Shown piece after piece: positions 1 through 5,088 of a DNA stretch of 6,461 nt. How positions within the stretch are numbered: position 1 is the stretch's first letter; each line of letters starts with the position of its first letter. The DNA comes from Tissierella_B sp964485455 (lineage in GTDB: Bacteria > Bacillota > Clostridia > Tissierellales > Tissierellaceae), in NCBI GenBank assembly GCA_964485455.1, contig CAZAJU010000110.1:1-6461 (forward strand). The letters run 5' to 3'. The notes beneath the pieces are model-generated. The model saw nothing but the letters and a program-made list of their open reading frames with translations, had not been told where the DNA came from and did no database searches. A program made the position numbers and the translations under genes.

Positions 1-95
1 CTGGCATGGAAGGTACTAAACCCTTCTCTTTTTATATATATTTCAATAAGCTTTCTGATATTTTCGTTATCATCAACTATTAATATATGATTCAT
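1..95 (-). CDS. Response regulator, N-terminal fragment of receiver domain (runs off left edge)
   Basis: Reading leftward from an ATG at 95-93 gives 31 residues beginning MNHILIVDDNENIRKLIEIY. This is the first beta strand, acidic pocket (D8, D9) and first helix of a CheY-like receiver domain. The phospho-accepting Asp (normally near residue 52) and any output domain lie outside the window, so the subfamily is not visible directly. A good ribosome binding site, GAGGTG, lies at 108-103 on the minus strand, seven bases before the ATG. Family knowledge: such proteins are cytoplasmic and are phosphorylated by a partner histidine kinase. The tandem repeat upstream (140-157) resembles a site for an OmpR/PhoB-class regulator, which makes that class the likeliest by inference. 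Confidence is high for the receiver domain and low for the subfamily. Confidence 0.88.
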   Translation of the reverse strand, partial: MNHILIVDDNENIRKLIEIYIKREGFSTFHA

Positions 96-124
96 TTATG
101 ATCACCTCGAATTCTATTAGCACT

Positions 125-157
125 ATAATACCTTTTAATTATGAACTTTTTATGAAC
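125..157 (-). promoter_or_regulatory. Pho-box-like tandem repeat with -10 box, probable autoregulated promoter of the response regulator
   Basis: On the minus strand, GTTCATA occurs at 157-151 and again at 146-140. This gives TTCATA-N5-TTCATA, a direct repeat with 11-base periodicity. Nine bases further on is TATTAT (130-125), a good -10 box. It predicts a start near 118, a leader of about 22 bases and the ATG at 95. No convincing -35 hexamer is present; the repeat sits in its place. Family knowledge: PhoB/PhoP-type regulators bind direct repeats with 11-base spacing that replace the -35 element. Inference: the regulator encoded just downstream activates its own promoter. The repeat is directly visible; its function is not proven. 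Confidence 0.5.
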
Positions 158-175
158 AAACTTCAACCAAATAAG

Positions 176-205
176 TTGCTATTCCTTAACTAAATAGGGT
201 ATATT
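176..205 (+). promoter_or_regulatory. Candidate sigma-A promoter of the HTH regulator gene
   Basis: TTGCTA (176-181) and TATATT (200-205) are separated by 18 bases, matching the -35 and -10 consensus at four and five of six positions. This would start transcription near 212, about 40 bases before the ATG at 254. The promoter diverges from the response regulator promoter, and only about 20 bases separate it from the tandem repeat at 140-157, so a protein bound there could affect both genes. In such AT-rich DNA chance matches are common. Confidence 0.42.
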
Positions 206-253
206 GTAATTAATATGAGTTTATAGCAAACGAAGACTTAAAGGAGGAATGAG

Positions 254-1321
254 ATGAAGCTTTCAATTGGAAACACAATTAAAACCTTAAGAAAGGAAAA
301 GGGAATAGATAAGGCTGATTTGGCAAATGCCATTGAAGTTGACGTAGAGAAAGTAACTAGTTGGGAAAATGGTGAAAACTACCCTGATATAACACTTCTA
401 TCCTCCATAGCTAAGTATCTAGGAACTGATGTGGATTCTCTATTGATGTTTGAGACCCAACTCACATCCGATGAAATAATGAATATCAATAGAATATGTG
501 CCGAATACTTTGAAACCAAGGATTATGATACTGCTATGGGTGTGGTTGATAAATACCTCAGCAAGTATCCTCAAAGTTTATTTCTAAAGTTTAGGATAGG
601 AAGCTTATTGCAACAATATATTCAAATGGCAGATACTGAAGAAAAAGCCAATGAGGCAATAGATAAGTCCATAAGCCTTCTTGAGCAATCATCAAGAATA
701 GACGATTTAGAGGTTAAACAAGCATCCCTATATGTACTTAGTAGTCTTTACACAATGAAACAGAATTACGATAAGGCAATAGAAGTATTGAATGCCCTTC
801 CTAAATTGAATATAAATCCTGATTTCATGCTCTCTACTATTTATTCCATTACAGGGGAGGGAATAAAAGCAAAGAAATTTGAGCAGGAGAACCTCTATAA
901 TAGTATAAATAACACAATAGTATCCCTAACTGCAATGTGGGGCACAGCTCTTAAAGATAGGGATCTTGAATTCGCTATAGATTTAGCTAAGCTTCAGAGA
1001 AAAATGATATCAGATTATAAGCTGGATAACTTTATGCTAGGAAATAATATCTTATTGTTCGCTGATATTGCTGCTGTAATAAAGGATACGGACCTTACGC
1101 TGGATTATATAGAAAGCTTTGCTGATTGGATATTAGACCTTAATGAGGATTCCTTGGACCTATCTAAAAACAAGTTTTTCAACCTTGTAGATGACAATCA
1201 CCCAATAAGGTCAGTTGAACAGCTAAAAAATAGATTTATACAATCAGTTGTAAAAAATCAAAATTATGATTTTGTAAAGTATTCAGATAGATATAAGAGG
1301 ATAATCTCCAAAATCCTCTAA
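254..1321 (+). CDS. XRE-family HTH regulator with C-terminal helical (TPR-like) repeat domain
   Basis: This 355-residue cytoplasmic protein is probably a DNA-binding transcriptional regulator. Residues 4-64 form an XRE/Cro-type helix-turn-helix: IGNTIKTLRKEKG, then a recognition region ending in W37-E38-N39-G40 and the usual Y-P-D-I-T-L-L continuation. Residues 70-350 are almost entirely alpha-helical. They show TPR-like pairs at about 74-108 (ICAEYFETKDYDTAM) and 155-185 (YVLSSLYTMKQNYDKAIEVL), with weaker repeats after that. Family knowledge: HTH plus TPR proteins in Firmicutes (RNPP/PlcR-like and many uncharacterised ones) often sense peptides or partner proteins through the repeats. Whether this one does is unknown, and no small peptide gene is seen beside it. 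The start is secure: AAGGAGG at 241-247 lies six bases before the ATG. It is monocistronic and ends at its own terminator. The target is not known. Confidence 0.85.
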   Translation: MKLSIGNTIKTLRKEKGIDKADLANAIEVDVEKVTSWENGENYPDITLLSSIAKYLGTDVDSLLMFETQLTSDEIMNINRICAEYFETKDYDTAMGVVDKYLSKYPQSLFLKFRIGSLLQQYIQMADTEEKANEAIDKSISLLEQSSRIDDLEVKQASLYVLSSLYTMKQNYDKAIEVLNALPKLNINPDFMLSTIYSITGEGIKAKKFEQENLYNSINNTIVSLTAMWGTALKDRDLEFAIDLAKLQRKMISDYKLDNFMLGNNILLFADIAAVIKDTDLTLDYIESFADWILDLNEDSLDLSKNKFFNLVDDNHPIRSVEQLKNRFIQSVVKNQNYDFVKYSDRYKRIISKIL

Positions 1322-1325
1322 ACTT

Positions 1326-1356
1326 AAAAAGGATGGCTAAAATAGTCATCCTTTTT
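1326..1356. terminator. Bidirectional intrinsic terminator between convergent genes
   Basis: A 14-base arm at 1326-1339 pairs with 1343-1356 across an AAA loop, with a single G-U pair. The arms begin with AAAAA and end with TTTTT, so either strand yields a hairpin that ends in a U run. It lies five bases after the stop of the HTH regulator and four bases after the stop of the minus-strand PLD gene, serving both. Confidence 0.88.
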
Positions 1357-1360
1357 AGGT

Positions 1361-2698
1361 CTAAAAACTACTGATACCGGTCCATTCTTGAATATAATAT
1401 CCTATGGTTCTTAGGAACATTTTCTCTTTCTTATATTCCAAAGTATATTCTGCATCCTCATTGTTCCAAATACGATTAAAATAATCCAACACCTTCCGTG
1501 ATTCTTCATGCTCTGAGCTCATCATAACCTTCAGGTCAGTTTCGAAGTTAAAGTCCCTTAGATTTCTCCTGGTTAAATTACAAGATCCACCTATTAGTAT
1601 GACCTGAGCATCTCTTTCAAAAATACTTAGCTTGCTATGAAACTGTTCACCATGAGTATTGTACCACCTTATTTCTATATCTGAATTATTTTTGATTTTA
1701 TTAGCAACAGGTCTATTTGGAATTCCAACCTTAGTTAGTCCAAAAGCATCCTTGTTATAATCTAGAATGAGCCTAATATATACACCACGTTTACTTGCAG
1801 CTATAAGCTCATTAATAATCCTATCTTCAGCTAGATAAAACATAGCTATACTTATTTTATCTCCAGAATTAACCGCTCTTATTTCCTTTAAAAGCTCATC
1901 CATTATCTTTCCTTCAGTAATGACCATTGCCTTAGCATCATTATCCATAGCTCTTATATCGCTTAAGGATATGCTTTCTCCTGTCATATATTTTACTATT
2001 TCATTTTCTGACTCCAATAAATCCTCGATTATCTCTCCCTTAACCGTAAAGGCTATATTTGAATGATTTCCACTTGTATCGTGTGGATTGAAAGAAGTTA
2101 CCAGACCTTCTTTTTCAGAAAGTACAACTTTTCTATGATTAGCTTTAAAATTAAACATTTTTAAATAGGATCTAATAGTGACCTTTGGAGATGAACTACT
2201 TAAAATATTTCTTACCCAGCCTCTACCCCTAACCCCAAGTCGGTTAATTCCAAAGATTCTCCAGAAAAAGGAGTAAAATGGATTTGAATCAGCTATCATA
2301 TCCATGTCAGTAACTATTACCTCGATATTATGGGATTTTAGGAGTTCGAAATGTTCAGATTTATAGTAGCCGTAGAAGATATTTATCTCATCGGATATAA
2401 GGATTATTCTTATATCCCTGTTTTCCTTTTTCTTTCTTATTAATGCAGTGGTTAATCCATCTGCAAGCTTTGGAAAATCCCCATAATTATTGAAAGAATT
2501 GTATAAAAACATATCAATTAGGACTAGCTCCTCTGCTTCGGAAATAATCCTTAAAATTTCATTAAATATATTTCTTTCATATATCATCTTCCCATCTTTA
2601 ATATAAGTAAGGTCATATATGAAGTTGAAAAAGGTATCTAGATTCCTACCTTTATAGGATATACCTAGAGGAATATGTTTTCTGGTTCTTAGTATCAT
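1361..2698 (-). CDS. Phospholipase D superfamily protein (two HKD-type motifs), cardiolipin-synthase-like
   Basis: This 445-residue protein has two PLD half-domains. The first active-site motif is H188-R-K190-x4-E195, followed by T-S-F-N204. The second is H354-S-K356-x4-E361, followed by G371-S-C-N374 and L. Members of this superfamily hydrolyse or transfer phosphodiester bonds through a covalent phosphohistidine; relatives include cardiolipin synthases, phospholipases and nucleases. The motif-ending Asp is Glu in both halves; the His, Lys and Asn are retained, so activity is plausible. There is no signal peptide or clear transmembrane helix, although residues 138-165 are hydrophobic and basic (FYSFFWRIFG) and could touch the membrane. 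Substrate cannot be read from the sequence. The start is supported by AGGTGG at 2708-2703, four bases from the ATG. It follows the lipoprotein gene by 18 bases, so the two are probably cotranscribed. The stop is TAG beside the shared terminator. Confidence 0.85.
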   Translation of the reverse strand: MILRTRKHIPLGISYKGRNLDTFFNFIYDLTYIKDGKMIYERNIFNEILRIISEAEELVLIDMFLYNSFNNYGDFPKLADGLTTALIRKKKENRDIRIILISDEINIFYGYYKSEHFELLKSHNIEVIVTDMDMIADSNPFYSFFWRIFGINRLGVRGRGWVRNILSSSSPKVTIRSYLKMFNFKANHRKVVLSEKEGLVTSFNPHDTSGNHSNIAFTVKGEIIEDLLESENEIVKYMTGESISLSDIRAMDNDAKAMVITEGKIMDELLKEIRAVNSGDKISIAMFYLAEDRIINELIAASKRGVYIRLILDYNKDAFGLTKVGIPNRPVANKIKNNSDIEIRWYNTHGEQFHSKLSIFERDAQVILIGGSCNLTRRNLRDFNFETDLKVMMSSEHEESRKVLDYFNRIWNNEDAEYTLEYKKEKMFLRTIGYYIQEWTGISSF

Positions 2699-2716
2699 GA
2701 TTCCACCTAACTTGTC

Positions 2717-3499
2717 TTAGAAATTAGAATTGCCAGCTATTACTACATCTAAATTTTTATAGAACTCCAAGACGTTTTCGCCATTCAAATCATTTTCATC
2801 TAAAGCTAAGGTATCTATGTAAATTTTAAATATCTTTCCTAAATTAAAATCTGGATAATTTAATATAACCTCTTTATATTGACTAAGTACATCTTCTTTA
2901 ATCTTGGAGCTTCCCTCTTCAGCATATATATATTGATTTCCTGCACCCTGGATAGTTGCATATATATAGGCAGAATAGTACTTCTTAACCTTGCTCATGG
3001 TCTTTCCATTTGGATAGGTTCTCAAATGTTTTTCTGTTTTAATTGCCCTATCAATAAGCTCCATTAAATCTATAATCATTGACTCTCCATCAGTAAAAAA
3101 CTTCTGGCCTTCAATATTTAAAATATCTAAATATGACTTGAGCTCATCTGAAGAATATTCCCTATATCTAATCAAGGTTTCACTTAAATCCTTTATAGAT
3201 GGATTTGAAAGCATTAGATAATCCTCTAAACTTAGAATCATTTCATCTACAATGGATGCATCTAATTTTGGTGCATTTTCATCTACAAGCTTTATGATTT
3301 CTTCATTAGTATTTTTAGAGCTAAGCATTCTATAATAGTCTTTTAAAATTTCTGTTTGTTCCTCTTTTGTAAGTATGATTTCTTCTATAGCTTGAGGCTC
3401 TCCTATTTCAACATTTTCTTTTTCAACTGGCTCTAAAGCTTCTTTTTGACATCCTATTAAAAGAACTATAGCTATAAGGAAAAGTATGTATTTCTTCAC
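2717..3499 (-). CDS. Lipoprotein of unknown function, GTG start
   Basis: The 260-residue product starts MKKYILFLIAIVLLIGC: two lysines, a hydrophobic core and a lipobox L14-I-G-C17. It should therefore be exported, lipidated on C17 and anchored to the outer face of the membrane, leaving a mature chain of 244 residues. After the cysteine comes a Glu-rich linker (about 18-45), then a mostly alpha-helical, acidic body without cysteines or any catalytic motif I recognise. The tail includes V-V-I-A-G-N-S-N-F. I do not recognise the family. The start codon is GTG at 3499-3497; the signal peptide begins exactly there and a strong AAGGAG lies seven bases upstream. It is the first gene of a probable operon with the PLD protein, so a shared envelope or lipid role is a reasonable but untested inference. 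Confidence 0.8.
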   Translation of the reverse strand: MKKYILFLIAIVLLIGCQKEALEPVEKENVEIGEPQAIEEIILTKEEQTEILKDYYRMLSSKNTNEEIIKLVDENAPKLDASIVDEMILSLEDYLMLSNPSIKDLSETLIRYREYSSDELKSYLDILNIEGQKFFTDGESMIIDLMELIDRAIKTEKHLRTYPNGKTMSKVKKYYSAYIYATIQGAGNQYIYAEEGSSKIKEDVLSQYKEVILNYPDFNLGKIFKIYIDTLALDENDLNGENVLEFYKNLDVVIAGNSNF

Positions 3500-3506
3500 A
3501 AAATCA

Positions 3507-3512
3507 CTCCTT
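3507..3512 (-). promoter_or_regulatory. Ribosome binding site that fixes the GTG start of the lipoprotein gene
   Basis: AAGGAG on the minus strand at 3512-3507 is followed by seven bases and then the GTG at 3499-3497. No ATG lies at a suitable place, and the signal peptide starts at this codon, so the GTG is the real start. Confidence 0.8.
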
Positions 3513-3575
3513 GTTAACTAACTTTACAGGTATTTGCTAGACGATTAACCTATATCTAAATTGTATCCTTATCTC

Positions 3576-3603
3576 ATTATATACCATTTAAGAAGTACTT
3601 CAA
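3576..3603 (-). promoter_or_regulatory. Candidate promoter of the lipoprotein/PLD operon
   Basis: On the minus strand, TTGAAG (3603-3598) and a perfect TATAAT (3581-3576) are 16 bases apart. Transcription would begin near 3569, leaving a leader of about 70 bases in which I see no strong structure. The -35 overlaps a perfect 10-base palindrome GAAGTACTTC (3592-3601), a possible but unproven operator half. The promoter diverges from the hsp20 promoter, which starts about 50 bases to the right. Confidence 0.5.
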
Positions 3604-3651
3604 ATCAAAAGCTAGCATTGTTCAACTTTGTCTCATGTTCCAAAATGATAC

Positions 3652-3680
3652 TTGACATTTTTTAGGGTTAGATGTAAAAT
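3652..3680 (+). promoter_or_regulatory. Sigma-A-type promoter of hsp20
   Basis: A perfect -35 TTGACA (3652-3657) and a -10 TAAAAT (3675-3680, five of six) are spaced by exactly 17 bases. The predicted start is near 3687, so the CIRCE operator begins at about +6. This is the standard layout for a housekeeping promoter held down by HrcA. Confidence 0.82.
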
Positions 3681-3691
3681 AAAAATAGAAA

Positions 3692-3718
3692 TTAGCACTC
3701 AAAGGCGTTGAGTGCTAA
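3692..3718. promoter_or_regulatory. CIRCE operator (HrcA binding site)
   Basis: TTAGCACTC (3692-3700), nine bases, then GAGTGCTAA (3710-3718) is a perfect 9-9-9 inverted repeat identical to the CIRCE consensus. Family knowledge: HrcA, whose activity depends on GroEL, represses heat-shock genes at this element; on heat stress GroEL is titrated and repression is lifted. It lies inside the predicted hsp20 leader, 28 bases before the ATG, so the same sequence can also fold as a hairpin at the 5' end of the mRNA. hrcA itself is not in the window. Confidence 0.96.
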
Positions 3719-3746
3719 CAAAATAGAAATAAAGGAGTTGTGAATT

Positions 3747-4172
3747 ATGACTAGACTTGTACCATTTAACAAAAGAAACAATAGTTTAATGAATTCAGGT
3801 TTTGAAGACTTCTACAACATGGTAGATAACTTTTTTAATGATAATTGGTTATCAACTAGAAACTTTATTCAAGGCTCATTCAAAATCAACATTAAAGAAA
3901 ATGATAAAGAATATATTGTAGAGGCTGAACTTCCAGGAGTTAAGAAAGAAGAAATCAAGCTTGAATTAAATGAAGGCAAGCTAAATATTTCAGTAGAGAG
4001 AGCTAGTAATGTAGAGGAAGAAAAAAACAACTATGTACACAAAGAAAGTAGTTTTTCTTCTATGAAACGTAGTATTTACCTAGCTGATTCAGCTTCTGAA
4101 GATATTAAGGCAAAGCTAGAGAATGGAATTTTGTCGATTTCAGTTCCAAAACAAAAGCAAATTAATAATTGA
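3747..4172 (+). CDS. hsp20: Hsp20/alpha-crystallin small heat-shock protein, C-terminal tail cut off by TGA
   Basis: This ATP-independent holdase chaperone binds unfolding proteins in the cytoplasm and normally assembles into oligomers. The 141 residues comprise an N-terminal arm (1-42, Phe/Asn-rich) and an alpha-crystallin domain at about 43-135. Hallmarks of the domain are E-L-P-G-V (61-65), G-K-L-N-I-S-V (78-83), and the diagnostic L-E-N-G-I-L-S-I-S-V-P-K (124-135). The start is supported by AAGGAG at 3732-3737, nine bases before the ATG. Expression should be heat-induced through the CIRCE element. Oddity: the chain ends Q-I-N-N with no I-x-I motif, the C-terminal anchor that links dimers in this family. 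Six codons with exactly such a motif follow in frame right after the TGA (4170-4172). As written, the protein would be a tail-less form, perhaps with weakened assembly; a nonsense mutation, a sequencing error or UGA readthrough are the alternatives. Confidence 0.95.
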   Translation: MTRLVPFNKRNNSLMNSGFEDFYNMVDNFFNDNWLSTRNFIQGSFKINIKENDKEYIVEAELPGVKKEEIKLELNEGKLNISVERASNVEEEKNNYVHKESSFSSMKRSIYLADSASEDIKAKLENGILSISVPKQKQINN

Positions 4173-4193
4173 AAACACATTGAAATTGAGTAA
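4173..4193 (+). other. In-frame coding remnant of the Hsp20 C-terminal I-x-I tail beyond the TGA stop
   Basis: Continuing the hsp20 frame past TGA (4170-4172) reads AAA CAC ATT GAA ATT GAG and then TAA at 4191-4193, that is K-H-I-E-I-E-stop. Family knowledge: small heat-shock proteins typically end in a short charged segment with I-x-I/V, which docks into a neighbouring alpha-crystallin domain. Restoring the stop to a sense codon would give a 148-residue protein of normal architecture. The second stop abuts the terminator hairpin. Whether the tail is ever translated is unknown. Confidence 0.6.
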
Positions 4194-4226
4194 AGAAGAG
4201 GTCATCCCATAGGATGGCCTCTTCTT
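4193..4226 (+). terminator. Intrinsic terminator of hsp20
   Basis: A 15-base arm (4193-4207, AAGAAGAGGTCATCC) pairs with 4212-4226 across the loop CATA, with one G-U pair. It is followed by ATTTTAT. It begins at the last base of the second in-frame stop of hsp20, so even the extended reading frame ends just before it. Confidence 0.9.
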
Positions 4227-4303
4227 ATTTTATAGGAAAGTATCTTTTTATGCATATTAATTTCTTCATATCATTGAAATTAAAGTGGGATTTCTTCATC
4301 TCT

Positions 4304-4333
4304 TTGTAAAAGAACTATATGCTTATTTATACA
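4304..4333 (+). promoter_or_regulatory. Weak candidate promoter of the DsbA-family gene
   Basis: TTGTAA (4304-4309) and TATACA (4328-4333) are 18 bases apart, which would start transcription near 4340. A promoter is needed somewhere in 4227-4376 because hsp20 ends in a strong terminator, but the match is modest and TATAAC at 4343-4348 is an alternative -10. Nothing else of note is seen in this gap. Confidence 0.3.
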
Positions 4334-4376
4334 TAGGTTGGGTATAACTACTTTAAAATCAATAAGGAGTGATTAA

Positions 4377-4967
4377 ATGACTACTATAAAGGTTTTTTCT
4401 GATTTTGCATGTCCATTTTGTTATATAGGTTTTTCAATTGCAGATAGAATAAGGAGAGAAAATCCTAATGTAAATTTCGAGTTCTATCCCTACGAATTAG
4501 AGCCAAATGCTCCAGCTGAAGGATATGATTTTTCCGATCAATATCCTCTAAATCAAATAGAAGAAGGCTTTAAACGGATTAATAATTTAGGCTCTGAATA
4601 TGGATTAATTTATAATAATAAAACCAAGAAATCAAATACCAATAGACTTCATAAAGCATCCCTTTATGCTAAAAAGGAAAATAAATTTTATGAATTCGGT
4701 AAAGAAGCTTTCAAAGCAGTCTTTGAGGATTCTAAAAATGTAGCTGATAAAAAGGTTATAAATGATATTGGATTAGTAGCTGGATTGAATATAGTTGAAA
4801 TGAATAGGTGTATAGATGCAAATAATTTCTATGAATTTATGGAAGAGGCTAAAAACCTAACTATTTTGTATAATATCGAAAGTGTGCCAACATTTATATT
4901 GGAAGATGGGACTAAAGTAACTGAATTGAAAAATTATGAAGAATTTAAGAAAGATTTAATAGGATAA
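4377..4967 (+). CDS. DsbA family (FrnE-like) cytoplasmic thiol-disulfide oxidoreductase
   Basis: This 196-residue thioredoxin-fold protein of the DsbA/FrnE branch begins with the first strand (T-I-K-V-F-S-D-F) and the redox motif C12-P-F-C15, followed by Y-I-G. After the inserted helical domain (about 60-160) comes the cis-proline loop E-S-V-P171-T-F-I. Family knowledge: FrnE-like proteins oxidise or isomerise disulfides and are linked to oxidative stress tolerance; some relatives are glutathione-dependent isomerases that lack both cysteines, which this one keeps. There is no signal peptide, so it is expected in the cytoplasm. A further cysteine (C145) lies in the helical domain, as a third cysteine outside the CxxC. 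The chain is slightly shorter than the usual 205-230 residues, but both ends of the fold are present. The start is supported by AAGGAG at 4364-4369, seven bases before the ATG. It stands alone between terminators and ends in tandem stops, TAA TAG. Confidence 0.9.
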   Translation: MTTIKVFSDFACPFCYIGFSIADRIRRENPNVNFEFYPYELEPNAPAEGYDFSDQYPLNQIEEGFKRINNLGSEYGLIYNNKTKKSNTNRLHKASLYAKKENKFYEFGKEAFKAVFEDSKNVADKKVINDIGLVAGLNIVEMNRCIDANNFYEFMEEAKNLTILYNIESVPTFILEDGTKVTELKNYEEFKKDLIG

Positions 4968-4979
4968 TAGTTAAAGCAT

Positions 4980-5009
4980 AAAGTCATTGAATAACAATCA
5001 ATGACTTTT
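4980..5009 (+). terminator. Intrinsic terminator after the DsbA-family gene
   Basis: AAAGTCATTGA (4980-4990) pairs perfectly with TCAATGACTTT (4998-5008) around the seven-base loop ATAACAA, and the 3' arm runs into TTTTATTAATTT. It lies 12 bases after the stop codon and separates this gene from the ABC-F gene. Confidence 0.85.
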
Positions 5010-5044
5010 ATTAATTTAAATATATACAATTAAACTTCTTTATA

Positions 5045-5053
5045 TGGTATAAT
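5045..5053 (+). promoter_or_regulatory. Extended -10 promoter of the ABC-F gene
   Basis: TGG-TATAAT (5045-5053) is a perfect extended -10 element. The -35 position (around 5025-5030, TACAAT) is poor, which extended -10 promoters tolerate. The predicted start near 5060 gives a leader of about 29 bases. That is too short for the attenuator leaders seen before antibiotic-resistance ABC-F genes, so antibiotic-induced control is unlikely. Confidence 0.6.
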
Positions 5054-5071
5054 ACCTTGATAATATTTTAG

Positions 5072-5076
5072 AAGGG
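5072..5076 (+). promoter_or_regulatory. Weak, distant ribosome binding site of the ABC-F gene
   Basis: AAGGG at 5072-5076 is the only Shine-Dalgarno-like stretch before the TTG at 5089-5091. It lies twelve bases upstream, further than the six to nine seen for most other genes here. Together with the TTG start this predicts low translation initiation. Confidence 0.5.
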
Positions 5077-5088
5077 ATTTGAAATAAT

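Noticed and set aside
2879..3067. 62-codon open frame on the plus strand
   Set aside because: It lies wholly antisense inside the lipoprotein gene; its cysteine-rich, hydrophobic translation resembles nothing I know, and the opposite strand has signal peptide, lipobox and ribosome binding site.
4170..4172. UGA as a genome-wide sense codon (Trp or Gly)
   Set aside because: All tryptophans in the window are TGG, and the long frames contain no other in-frame TGA; one TGA before an I-x-I tail is better explained by mutation or local readthrough.
4178..4281. CATTGAAATT occurring both in the Hsp20 tail (4179 region) and at about 4272-4281
   Set aside because: A single ten-base match between AT-rich stretches, without continued similarity, does not support a duplication.
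4261..4299. TTTCTTCAT repeated at 4261-4269 and 4291-4299, 30 bases apart
   Set aside because: Only two copies of a nine-base pyrimidine-rich word in AT-rich DNA; no array or symmetric structure, so chance is likely.
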